The notes beneath the pieces were generated by a model, which saw only the letters and a list, made by a program, of their open reading frames with translations, had not been told where the DNA came from and searched no databases. A program made the translations under genes and the position numbers. Positions 1 through 7,414 of a DNA stretch of 37,601 nucleotides are shown here, piece after piece. How positions within the stretch are numbered: position 1 is the stretch's first letter; every line of letters begins with the position of its first letter. Origin of the DNA: Fibrobacterota bacterium (lineage in GTDB: Bacteria > Fibrobacterota > Fibrobacteria > UBA11236); NCBI GenBank assembly GCA_023249635.1, contig JAHFCH010000040.1, positions 1 through 37,601 on the forward strand, written 5' to 3'.

Positions 1-969
1 GTCGGCGACCAGGTCGACCAGCCACGAGTTCGGCAGCCAATGCTTGAGCGAGTCGATGCCCCATCCGAAAGCGGCGTCGATGCCGTCCATGAACGGGGTC
101 GCCATCCAGAAGATGGACGTGAAGATGACGAACATGGCCAGCAGGAAAATCCCCAGCCCGTACACGGGATGCAAAAGGATGCGATCGGCGCCGCCCGTGT
201 TGACGGCATTCGCATGGCCGCCCGCCCCCGGCTCCGCGGTCACCATGCGCTCGACTTCGTCCAAGGCCGCATAGTATTGTTGCACGCGTTCGTCGCCCAT
301 CTCCGCGGCGAAGGCAAGGTAGGCGGATTCGTCCGCGGCCTGCCTTCCCGCCGAGGAACGGCCTTCCAACCAACGCTGTTGCACCAGCTTTCCCAGCTCC
401 GACACCTTGTCCTTGCGGCGGGGATCGATGGGGAAAACCGGGCATTCCATCAGCTGGGAAAGTTTTCCCGCGTCGATGCTGCGGCCGCGCTTGCGCATCA
501 AGTCGGACATGGTCAAGGCGATGATCAGGTTGAAGCCGAGATCCTGTAATTGCTTGACCAGGTAAAGGTGCCGCGACAACTGGTTGGCATCCACCACCGC
601 CACCACCACGTCGGGTTTGTGCTTGGCGAAGAGGGCGTCCACGGTAACCTTCTCGTCGAGAGAAGCCGGGATAAGGCTGGCGAGGCCGGGAGTATCCATT
701 ACCCTGCAGGGGAAGCCGAGATGGGTCTTGCCTTCGCCCAGGGCGAACTCGACGGTGGCGCCGGGATAGTTGATGGTGGTGTAATGCGAACCCGTCAGCA
801 GGTTGAACAAAGTCGTCTTGCCGGAATTCGCCGAGCCCACCAGGGCCACCAGCGGCTCGGATGCCGAGTTATGGCCGGAAGCCGCGAGGACGGAGGCGTC
901 GGGGGTGGGATGCGGGGGTACTTCCCCGCCGCGGGATGCGGGAGGGGTCAGATCCGGACGCGGATGCAC
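1..969 (-). CDS. feoB: Ferrous iron transporter FeoB, N-terminal part (cut by window edge)
   Basis: FeoB imports Fe2+ across the inner membrane using a cytosolic GTPase domain. The 323 codons present show a P-loop (G45-SANSGKT, residues 45-52), a G2-like Thr in ATVE (72), the G3 motif DTPG (92-95) and, after a helical spacer, the first membrane segment around HPVYGLGIFLLAMFVIF. The rest lies beyond the left edge. There is no ATG before the P-loop. The best start is a GTG inside the end of feoA, giving a 22-base overlap and translational coupling. This leaves about 40 residues before the P-loop, longer than usual. The G4 motif reads TMSD where most FeoB proteins have N-x-x-D; Thr is tolerated there in some other GTPases such as EngB. 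Family assignment is firm; the start is inferred. Confidence 0.92.
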   Translation of the reverse strand, partial: MHPRPDLTPPASRGGEVPPHPTPDASVLAASGHNSASEPLVALVGSANSGKTTLFNLLTGSHYTTINYPGATVEFALGEGKTHLGFPCRVMDTPGLASLIPASLDEKVTVDALFAKHKPDVVVAVVDANQLSRHLYLVKQLQDLGFNLIIALTMSDLMRKRGRSIDAGKLSQLMECPVFPIDPRRKDKVSELGKLVQQRWLEGRSSAGRQAADESAYLAFAAEMGDERVQQYYAALDEVERMVTAEPGAGGHANAVNTGGADRILLHPVYGLGIFLLAMFVIFTSIFWMATPFMDGIDAAFGWGIDSLKHWLPNSWLVDLVAD

Positions 970-1247
970 AGGGCTTCGCTCTTCCGCAACGCGATCGACG
1001 TTCCCCGCAAGGCGTAAATATTGGGGTCGCCGAAAGGCGTCGACATGAGGAAGGCGATGGGGCTGCCGGAAACGAATCCCAGTTCCATCAGGTGCAGCTT
1101 TAGGGCGGGCTCGGCTTCGACGCGCAGGATGACGCCGGACTGGCCGGGGCGCAGGGAAGCCAGCGGCACGCCGGGTTCGGAGGCGGCAACAGCCGTTTCC
1201 TTCCCTGCCAGGGGCTCGCCATTTTTGAGCGTTATGATTTTCACCAT
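948..1247 (-). CDS. feoA: Ferrous iron transport protein A
   Basis: A 99-residue protein with the FeoA SH3-like core: LRPGQSGVILRVEAEP, then LKLHLMELGFVSGSPIAF, then a strand-rich end with YALRGTSIALRKSEA. FeoA is a small cytosolic protein that binds or regulates FeoB. The extra ~20 N-terminal residues make it slightly longer than the usual 75-85. The ATG follows a GGAAG purine stretch. It is the first gene of a two-gene operon and overlaps the start of feoB. Two copies of an operator-like repeat and a plausible sigma70 promoter lie upstream, consistent with iron control. Confidence comes from both the motif pattern and the feoB neighbour. Confidence 0.93.
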   Translation of the reverse strand: MVKIITLKNGEPLAGKETAVAASEPGVPLASLRPGQSGVILRVEAEPALKLHLMELGFVSGSPIAFLMSTPFGDPNIYALRGTSIALRKSEALCIRVRI

Positions 1248-1284
1248 GGGAGGCGCACTTCCTGGAATATCAATTCCTTAAACA

Positions 1285-1313
1285 AGAATACTTAGGGCCC
1301 TTTGCATAATCAA
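1285..1313 (-). promoter_or_regulatory. Candidate sigma70 promoter of feoAB
   Basis: On the minus strand a -35-like TTGATT (1308-1313) and a -10-like TATTCT (1285-1290) are separated by 17 bases. Each matches the consensus at 4 of 6 positions. The -35 box touches the upstream palindrome, so a bound regulator would block polymerase. Inferred from sequence only. Confidence 0.45.
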
Positions 1314-1382
1314 GACTTAGTCTCAATCTTATCCCTTAATTGACGGAAATAGGCCGAATACCGAGATTCAGTATCAATCTTA
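1311..1382. promoter_or_regulatory. Tandem operator-like repeats upstream of feoAB (Fur-box-like)
   Basis: Two imperfect direct copies of a ~21-base motif occur at 1311-1331 and 1362-1382, sharing TCAATCTTA and most of the preceding bases, 51 bases apart (about five helical turns). The first contains the perfect palindrome AGACTTAGTCT (1313-1323). Read on the minus strand the second copy is TGATACTGAATCTCG, which agrees with the 7-1-7 Fur pattern TGATAATGATTATCA at about 11 of 15 positions; the first agrees less well. Placement between the divergent feoA and the zinc-ribbon gene fits iron-dependent repression. The regulator is not in the window. Confidence 0.45.
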
Positions 1383-1480
1383 CCGGTAGGTAGAGGAGTT
1401 TGGCGAGGGAATCCGGGAGGCGCGGATTGCGATTCCGCAGCGGAATCGGGCCTCGGGCCCAAAAGCTACATTGCAGCCTC

Positions 1481-1843
1481 ATGGACTGCCCAAAATGCCG
1501 ATCGGAGATGGAAACCGGCGTGCTGCAAGGCATGCGCATCGACCGTTGCCCCCAATGCCTTGGAATCTGGTTCCGGAAGGATGAGCACCAGGCGCTGCGC
1601 AAGGCCAAAGGCGCGGAGCTGATAGACATCGGGCCGGCCGAGCTGGGCCGGGATTTCGATGCCGCCTTCCTATCCCCCTGTCCCGAATGCCGGCAACCCA
1701 TGGAGCGGGTGGCCGAACCCTCGCAACCGCATATCGCCATCGACCGCTGCGCGGGGGGCCATGGGGTTTTTTTCGACGCAGGCGAATTCCGCGACTACCA
1801 GGAAAAGACGGTCGGGGACCTTCTCAAAAGACTCTTCGCCTAG
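1481..1843 (+). CDS. Double zinc-ribbon protein, zf-TFIIB type
   Basis: A 120-residue cytosolic protein with two zf-TFIIB-like ribbons: MDCPKCRSEM...DRCPQCLGIWF near the N-terminus and LSPCPECRQPM...DRCAGGHGVFFDAGE near the C-terminus. The second ribbon lacks the last cysteine of the normal pair: CAGGHG has His where the first copy has CPQCLG, so the site would be C3H or incomplete. The ATG at the conserved MDCP was chosen; an upstream TTG 27 codons earlier has a Shine-Dalgarno too close to it. Members bind zinc and have no established single role. It is divergent from feoAB and shares the regulatory region. Confidence 0.8.
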   Translation: MDCPKCRSEMETGVLQGMRIDRCPQCLGIWFRKDEHQALRKAKGAELIDIGPAELGRDFDAAFLSPCPECRQPMERVAEPSQPHIAIDRCAGGHGVFFDAGEFRDYQEKTVGDLLKRLFA

Positions 1844-1991
1844 GCCCATCCTCGGGCTGCATATGTTTTTCACGGCCGCCGTGGGAATTATTTTCCATCG
1901 AATATAACGGATTATCCTGAAGGTTTCCCGTGCCGGTTGGCAGTCGACTAGCTATCGTATAGAGTGAGCCCACCTTAACCGGAACCGAGTC

Positions 1992-2411
1992 GTGTTAGCC
2001 CGTAAGAACCCCACCATCCTCGTCGTCGATGATGAAAAGCCCATCCGGGATCTGATCCGTATCCATCTTGAGAGCGCGGGCATCCGCGTACTCGATGCCG
2101 GTAGCGGTCGCGATGCCTTGGAAATCGCCGGCAAGCCCGATGCGGACGTGGATATCCTGCTGACCGATATCCTCATGCCCCAGATGCACGGCCGCGAACT
2201 GGCCAACCGGCTCTGCTCCATCAAACCTTACATCAAGGTGCTCTTCATCTCGGCCTATTCGGCGGATATCCTTTCCGAGTATAATCTCTGTCCGGACGGG
2301 GCCGACTATATCCGGAAGCCCTTCACCAAGGATGCGTTGCTGGAACGCATCGCTCGCGTCTGGGCTTCCAGCCCGCTTTGGAAAGAACTGGTCGAGAAAA
2401 CCTCCCGGTAG
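1992..2411 (+). CDS. Stand-alone response-regulator receiver domain
   Basis: A 139-residue CheY-like protein with all phosphotransfer residues: acidic pair D13-D14 (VVDDE), phospho-acceptor D59 (LLTDILMP), the Ser/Thr switch position S87 (FISAY) and K109 (YIRKPF). There is no output domain, so it would act by protein contact or as a phosphorelay intermediate. The MPQMHGRELA stretch resembles the receivers fused to hybrid histidine kinases. No kinase lies nearby, so the partner must be elsewhere. Start is a GTG after a weak GGAACCGAG; an internal ATG would cut the first strand. Confidence 0.92.
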   Translation: MLARKNPTILVVDDEKPIRDLIRIHLESAGIRVLDAGSGRDALEIAGKPDADVDILLTDILMPQMHGRELANRLCSIKPYIKVLFISAYSADILSEYNLCPDGADYIRKPFTKDALLERIARVWASSPLWKELVEKTSR

Positions 2412-2539
2412 CTTCCGTCTTCCCTGCCTCCTCCCTCCCTATACTGTCGCTCCGCTCCGTGATTTCCAGCCAAAAAGGCCGGTTTTCCCGCTTTGTCCCG
2501 CCCGGTACGCTGCGTTCACCAAAGGGAGAACTTATAAGC

Positions 2540-2618
2540 GCGCGGGATCATGAAACCGGGACTGGGAAGGGGGACGCGCCCGTAGCTTGGGTAGACCCGA
2601 CCTGGGAATGATCCGCGC
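2540..2618 (+). promoter_or_regulatory. Candidate structured leader upstream of the amylase gene
   Basis: The ends of this 79-base segment pair over 11 base pairs with one bulged G: GCGCGGGATCAT (2540-2551) with ATGATCCGCGC (2608-2618). The interior is purine-rich with further short pairing possibilities such as GGG/CCC. It ends about 48 bases before the amylase start, the right place for a leader element. It does not match a riboswitch class that I can recognise. Confidence 0.3.
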
Positions 2619-2666
2619 ACCTCAGGCATTGAGCGCGCGCGGTTGGTCGGGCAAATTGGGGGAAGC

Positions 2667-4280
2667 ATGAAATCCGGAATCGCATTCGGCGCGCTCGCCG
2701 TTTTACAACTCGCCATTTTCCAACCCGCCTTCGGACAGGATCCGCCGCAGTATGGAACGCCCTTCGCAGGCGTGCCCGATCCGCGCGACGCGTCCATCTA
2801 CCAGGTCAACCTGCGCGCCTTCAGCGAGAAGGGTTTCCAGGGCGTGACCGAACGACTCGATAACATCGCGGCCCTGGGCGTAAACATCCTCTACCTGATG
2901 CCCTGCACCCCGGTGGGCATCGTGAAGACGGCCAACTCGCCTTACTGCGTGCGCGACTACAAGGCGGTCAACGCCGAGTTCGGCAATGTGGAGGATTTGC
3001 GCAAGCTGATCGCGGAGGCGCATAAGCGCGGCATGGCGGTGATCCTCGATTGGGTCGCCAACCATACGGCCTGGGATCACCCCTGGATCAACGCGCATCC
3101 CGATTGGTACGAAAAGGACGCCAATGGCGTCATCCAGCCGGCCAAGGTGAACAACTTCGTTTGGAACGACGTGGCCAAGCTCAACTTCAACGTGCCGGAA
3201 ATGCGTCTGGCCATGATCGACGCGCTGCGCTGGTGGATCTTCAACGTGAACTGCGACGGCTTCCGCTACGACTACGTGGACGGGCCTCCCATCGATTTTT
3301 GGCAGCAGGCCAACGGCAACCTGCGCGGCATCGCCGGGCATAAGCTGATCCTCTACGCCGAAGGCGGCCGCCAGGACAATTACAAGGCCTTCGATTACAA
3401 CCACGGCTTTTCCTTCTACGACGCCTTGCGCAACATATTCGGATCGGGCGGCCCGGCGACGCGTATCGAGGCCGAGAACGATGCCCAGTACAAGCAGGCG
3501 GGCGAAGCCAACCGCCTGGTCCGGTATATCACCAACCACGATGTGAACGGCTGGGACGGGCCTCCCCAGAACCTGATGGGCGGGCAAGCGGGCGCGACCG
3601 CCGCATTCGTGCTGGCCGCCTACAACCGGGGCGTACCCCTGATCTACAACGGGCAGGAGATCGCCCTCAACTACGCGCTCAAGTTCCCCTTCACCCAAGA
3701 GAAAATCAAATGGGACGCCAATCCCGTGGTGACCGACGAATACGTGAAGCTGATCCGGTTCCGCAACAAGAGCGAAGCCATCCGCCGCGGCGTACCGGTT
3801 TCTTACAGCAATAACGATGTGAGCGCGTTCGTGAAAAAGACGGCGAACGAAAAGGCCTTGGTGCTGGTGAACGCCCGCAACCATGCGGTAACCTATACGC
3901 TTCCCCCCGACCTGGCGAATACCACCTGGTACAACGGCTTCGACCGGACCGAGATTAAACTCGGGGCCAAGATCGATCTCGCGCCGTTCCAGTACCTCGC
4001 CGCCACCGCGGCGCCGCTCTCTACGCGGGCGCTTGCGCCGCAAGCGATTTCGGCGGGCGGCTACCGGGTGCGGGTTGCCGACATGGAACTGGCCGTGGAC
4101 GGGCTTACCCCCGGCAGCCGGATGCAGGTGCTCGACGCGAGCGGAAGGACGGTGCTGCGGGCCGAAGCGGCTCGGGAATCGCAACGGTTCGATCTGCGCG
4201 GACAAAGGCCGGGACTCTACGTACTGAGCCTGAGCGCGCCTGGATCCGCGCGCCCTATCCTGCGAAAATTCCTGCTGTAG
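2667..4280 (+). CDS. Secreted GH13 alpha-amylase-family hydrolase with C-terminal sorting tail
   Basis: A 537-residue exported glycoside hydrolase acting on alpha-glucans. It has a signal peptide (1-23, ending AFG/Q), then a GH13 (beta/alpha)8 barrel with the four conserved regions: DWVANH (128-133), GFRYD with nucleophile D202, AEGG with acid/base E232, and TNHD (289-292). A short beta-sandwich domain follows. The last ~75 residues form a Por-type tail (VLDASGRTVLRAE ... GLYVLSLSA ... ILRKFLL), indicating type IX-like export to the surface or medium. The ATG follows GGGGGA at good spacing; an upstream TTG would spoil the signal peptide. It appears to be monocistronic. The exact substrate specificity cannot be read from the sequence. 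Confidence 0.93.
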   Translation: MKSGIAFGALAVLQLAIFQPAFGQDPPQYGTPFAGVPDPRDASIYQVNLRAFSEKGFQGVTERLDNIAALGVNILYLMPCTPVGIVKTANSPYCVRDYKAVNAEFGNVEDLRKLIAEAHKRGMAVILDWVANHTAWDHPWINAHPDWYEKDANGVIQPAKVNNFVWNDVAKLNFNVPEMRLAMIDALRWWIFNVNCDGFRYDYVDGPPIDFWQQANGNLRGIAGHKLILYAEGGRQDNYKAFDYNHGFSFYDALRNIFGSGGPATRIEAENDAQYKQAGEANRLVRYITNHDVNGWDGPPQNLMGGQAGATAAFVLAAYNRGVPLIYNGQEIALNYALKFPFTQEKIKWDANPVVTDEYVKLIRFRNKSEAIRRGVPVSYSNNDVSAFVKKTANEKALVLVNARNHAVTYTLPPDLANTTWYNGFDRTEIKLGAKIDLAPFQYLAATAAPLSTRALAPQAISAGGYRVRVADMELAVDGLTPGSRMQVLDASGRTVLRAEAARESQRFDLRGQRPGLYVLSLSAPGSARPILRKFLL

Positions 4281-4350
4281 CGGGAACCGCCCCGGTGCCG
4301 TACTCGATGGTTCGGGATGCGGCTAACGTATCCCTAAATCGCGATTCCTT

Positions 4351-4369
4351 GCCGCCGATAGCTGGCGGC
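4351..4369. terminator. Hairpin between the amylase gene and the next gene
   Basis: GCCGCC, a 7-base loop GATAGCT and GGCGGC form a perfect 6-bp GC stem about 70 bases after the amylase stop. There is no clear T-tract, so it is a weak terminator candidate or a structured 5' element of the following gene. Confidence 0.3.
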
Positions 4370-4397
4370 GTAGTGGTTACGCGCTTACTTTTCCTGC

Positions 4398-5087
4398 ATG
4401 CCGCGAATCATCGTCCTACTCAGTCTTGTGCTCAGCCTATCCTGCCATTCCGCATTGGCCGGAGACTATTTCCCGATCAAGGCGGGAAACCATTGGTACT
4501 ACACCAAATACGACTCCTCCGGTACCCGGACGGGCGTGGATACGGCGGAAATGCGCGACCATCAGACGGTGGATAAGATACCGGACATCGACAAGTACGA
4601 AATCGAGCGTAATGACGATGGCGCCTCGGGATGGGGCGATACTTTCCTGCGGGATTCCGGCCAATACGTCTACGCGTCCCGGGATGGATTCTGGTTCAAC
4701 GGACCGTACAAGTATGCCGTCCATTCCTTTTACAAGATCACTTCATTCGTGAGCGAGTTCCAAACCTTGACGCCGCGCTACGTCGGCAAGGTCACGGTAC
4801 CGGCCGGCACGTTCGACTCCTGCTACGAGGTGACCAGTTCGAATAAGGATTACGGCGCGACCAGGTATTATGCGCCCGGGGTGGGTCTCATCAAGTACGT
4901 TTCCATAACCAAGATCTACCTGACGCTCGATGCCTACGTGGCCGGCTCCACCTACACCGGCATCCTGGCCCGACCGCAAGAGCGCTCCTCAAGCAAGGCT
5001 TCGCCCAGCAACCGCTTCCAATGGAAACGGGAACCGGTATGGTTCGCGGCCGACGGCAGGCGGGCACGGATTCCCTTCCGGCCGTAG
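4398..5087 (+). CDS. Exported protein of unknown function
   Basis: A 229-residue protein with a signal peptide (MPRIIVLLSLVLSLSCHSALA/G). The mature part starts DYFPIKAGNHWYY, a pattern common in FCB-group exported proteins that introduces a beta-rich domain, and has a later YYAPGVGLIKYV strand pair typical of the same proteins. A cysteine within the signal peptide (LSLSCHS) is not a good lipobox. The basic last ~35 residues look disordered. I do not recognise an enzyme motif. It follows the amylase on the same strand after about 117 bases with a hairpin, so it is probably transcribed separately. Confidence 0.72.
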   Translation: MPRIIVLLSLVLSLSCHSALAGDYFPIKAGNHWYYTKYDSSGTRTGVDTAEMRDHQTVDKIPDIDKYEIERNDDGASGWGDTFLRDSGQYVYASRDGFWFNGPYKYAVHSFYKITSFVSEFQTLTPRYVGKVTVPAGTFDSCYEVTSSNKDYGATRYYAPGVGLIKYVSITKIYLTLDAYVAGSTYTGILARPQERSSSKASPSNRFQWKREPVWFAADGRRARIPFRP

Positions 5088-5112
5088 CGCGGATTGCGAG
5101 CGCCTTGGGCGC

Positions 5113-6420
5113 TTACTTGGAAGCCGTCTCGGAAGCCTGCTTCGCGGCGTTCGCGGTCAGCAGGTGGATGAGATCCACCGCCGAATTGCCGCCCTTGGAA
5201 TCACCGCTCTGGATCAAGGTGGTGGGCACCAGGTTCGCGCCATGCAGGGCGGTGGCCCATACCTCATTGATCTTCACCTGGGCCGCCAGGCGCTTATCCA
5301 GGGCATTGTCCGCCTTCATCATCCGTTCGCGCTGGTAGGCCTCGGCGTCCGCGGAAACCTTGGTGGCCTTGGCCGCCAGTTCCGCTGCTTCCAGGGCGTA
5401 CTTGTTGGTGGCGATATGCGTCTGGGCCTGCTTCATCTCGGTTTCCGCCGCCACCAGGATATTCAGCTGATCCACTTCCTTGGCCACGCGCGTCTCGGCC
5501 TTCTTGGACTCGCCCTGGGCGATAATCTTCTCCTTTTCGTACTGGGCCCGCTGGGCTTCCTGCCGCGCTACATTGGCCTTGCCCGCCGCGTCCCGCTGCT
5601 GATCGAGCAGGTCCTTGAACTTCTGCTCCGGGTCCACGTTGTCCACCACCACCTGGGACACCTCGATGCCGTACTTGATGAAATCATTGAGCTTGCGGAT
5701 GGGATTGCCTGACTTATCCAGCATCTTGAGCACTTCGTTGCGGACCACGGAGTTGTTCTCCAACTGACGCTGGTCCGGCGTCTGGAAAGCCATCCGGGAG
5801 GTATCCCGGTAGGAGCGGATTTCCAATTCGTAAATCCCGTTCTGCATCTGGTCCGACACGGCTTGCTCGAATACCCCGCCCTTGCCCATGATGTATTCCT
5901 GGGCCGAGATCATGCGCGCCGAATTGCGCAGCACTTCGCGGATGGCCGGCATCATGGAACTGCTTACCAGGTTATCCTGGGAGCGGTATTCCAGGGCCAG
6001 GTGCAACAGGTTTTCGGGATTCGACGGAATCCGGATGCGGATGGAAGTGGAGATGGAGGCCTCGACGGCATCATTGAAGCGGATCTTGAAGGGGGGCGCC
6101 CATCCGGAATAATCGCCGTCGTTCTTCTCGGAGAATTTGAGCGTGAGCACCTGCTTCACCGGGATTACCTGGCCGAACCAACGCGGCTTGATACCCGAAG
6201 ACACGATCGGCTTCTGGTTGCCGCTCGGGTACTGCACCACGTAGTAGAAGCCGGGGTGCGCGTAGAAGAAGATCTCGGTCATGAGCATCAGGAATATCCC
6301 GACGAGCAACATGAACTGGGGGACGATGCCGGGAATCGGCTTGAAGTCCTTGATGAACCGGGGCGCGAGCATGAGCGCGCCCGCGGTGATGATTAACAGT
6401 AGGCCGATCAGCGTTGGCAT
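5113..6420 (-). CDS. SPFH/band-7 (prohibitin-like) membrane protein
   Basis: A 435-residue protein with two N-terminal membrane segments (about 1-17 and 32-53). An SPFH domain follows (about 55-260; EASISTSIRIRIPSNPENLL and YGIEVSQVVVDNVDP), then a long Ala/Glu/Lys-rich coiled coil (about 265-370) and a short C-terminal region. SPFH proteins oligomerise into membrane rings or microdomain scaffolds and often act with proteases or NfeD partners; neither is adjacent here. The ATG is preceded by AAAGGTG at good spacing. The gene is divergent from the 6668 gene across a ~250-base gap. Family assignment is firm; role unknown. Confidence 0.85.
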   Translation of the reverse strand: MPTLIGLLLIITAGALMLAPRFIKDFKPIPGIVPQFMLLVGIFLMLMTEIFFYAHPGFYYVVQYPSGNQKPIVSSGIKPRWFGQVIPVKQVLTLKFSEKNDGDYSGWAPPFKIRFNDAVEASISTSIRIRIPSNPENLLHLALEYRSQDNLVSSSMMPAIREVLRNSARMISAQEYIMGKGGVFEQAVSDQMQNGIYELEIRSYRDTSRMAFQTPDQRQLENNSVVRNEVLKMLDKSGNPIRKLNDFIKYGIEVSQVVVDNVDPEQKFKDLLDQQRDAAGKANVARQEAQRAQYEKEKIIAQGESKKAETRVAKEVDQLNILVAAETEMKQAQTHIATNKYALEAAELAAKATKVSADAEAYQRERMMKADNALDKRLAAQVKINEVWATALHGANLVPTTLIQSGDSKGGNSAVDLIHLLTANAAKQASETASK

Positions 6421-6497
6421 GGCAGCACCTTTCTAGGCGGGTATTGGGAAGTTCGTCGGGTAACGCAAAAACCGAAATGTAGCTATAACCAGAAACC

Positions 6498-6521
6498 CCT
6501 GGGTTACGGCTTAAACCCAGG
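6498..6521. other. 8-bp hairpin in the divergent intergenic region
   Basis: CCTGGGTT, an 8-base loop and AACCCAGG pair perfectly. It lies about 80 bases upstream of the band-7 gene and about 150 upstream of the opposite gene, within an otherwise featureless 247-base gap (6421-6667). It could be an operator or leader hairpin; no T-tract is present. Confidence 0.3.
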
Positions 6522-6667
6522 TCCGGCCTTGGAATTCCGCCCGATTACATCCCCCCCTGTAACACACTGCCCGTATGGCACTGCGGGAACGCACCCATTG
6601 CGTTCGCAGCACGTTAGCTTTTGTCGTGGGCCCAGGGAAGCAATGCGGGCCTGAAAGGCAATCGATC

Positions 6668-7237
6668 ATGCACGTCAATCCGGGAAACCCGTCCACCAAG
6701 GCGAATCCATTCTTGAGACTAACCGAAGATAAGCCCGCCCCTGCGCGCGATAAAGCCGCGCAATCCTCCGCTCCGGCGCAGGGCCAGAAGCGCACCCTGG
6801 GCGAACGGCCGGGCGCGAAACCTAAGCCCGCTGAGCTGGCATCCTTCATGCCCGAAGAGAAGCAGGCCTTGCGCAAGATCCTGGACACGCCGCTTCCGCC
6901 CGAATCCCAGGTCCTGGGCCGTTCGGCCTCGGAGCATTCCGAAATCCGCACCTTCGGCCGGGAGGCTGGGGTGCTGCGCGTGGATACGGAACGCAAAGGC
7001 CAACGGGACGAAGTGGTGACCCGCTTCTTCGGCGCCCCGGATTCGCAGCTCGGCCTGACCGCGCCCCGCGGCACCTTGCGCTCGGTGGAAACCCGCAAGC
7101 AGGGCCAGCCCGGACCCGATGGGCATGCGCCCGCGGTGCATACCCTGGAATACACCAACGGCCTGAGCCAGACCATCGCGGAATCGCAGCGCGGCGAACT
7201 GTTCTGGTTGGGATTGGCGGAAAAGCCGGCCAAGTAA
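6668..7237 (+). CDS. Hypothetical cytosolic protein
   Basis: A 189-residue protein that I do not recognise. The N-terminal ~80 residues are rich in Pro, Ala, Lys and Gln and probably disordered. A more ordered acidic/basic part follows (FMPEEKQALRKILDTPLPPESQ ... SQTIAESQRGELFWLGLAEKPAK). It has no signal peptide, membrane segment or cysteine. The ATG with upstream AAAGGCA was preferred over an in-frame start 31 codons earlier that lacks a ribosome-binding site. Codon use matches its neighbours and the third-position GC is high, which supports real coding. Confidence 0.6.
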   Translation: MHVNPGNPSTKANPFLRLTEDKPAPARDKAAQSSAPAQGQKRTLGERPGAKPKPAELASFMPEEKQALRKILDTPLPPESQVLGRSASEHSEIRTFGREAGVLRVDTERKGQRDEVVTRFFGAPDSQLGLTAPRGTLRSVETRKQGQPGPDGHAPAVHTLEYTNGLSQTIAESQRGELFWLGLAEKPAK

Positions 7238-7323
7238 ACCGCTGCAAACGGCGCCGAGACCTGGAGATTCCTTGTTTTTGGCCCCCGTGGCGGGCACCCC
7301 CCTCCGCCGGGTAAAATAAGGCC

Positions 7324-7348
7324 GGGCGGGGTCGCCGGGACCCCGCCC
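7324..7348. terminator. Strong GC hairpin
   Basis: GGGCGGGGTC, loop GCCGG and GACCCCGCCC form a perfect 10-bp stem, between the hypothetical gene and the esterase gene on the same strand. A C-run rather than a T-run follows, so it may stop transcription only with help, or act as a processing barrier. Confidence 0.4.
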
Positions 7349-7414
7349 CCCTCGCAGGGCCGCCTCTCGCCCCTGGGGATGGGGTCTATCTTAGGGTATG
7401 CAGGGGAGAACTTC

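Noticed and set aside
2540-2618. c-di-GMP-I or cobalamin riboswitch upstream of the amylase gene
   Set aside because: Short resemblances (GGGACGC, GGGAAG) were seen, but the required conserved blocks and their order are missing.
2703-4205. 500-codon minus-strand frame opposite the amylase gene
   Set aside because: It is the high-GC antisense shadow of an obvious GH13 gene and has no recognisable domain.
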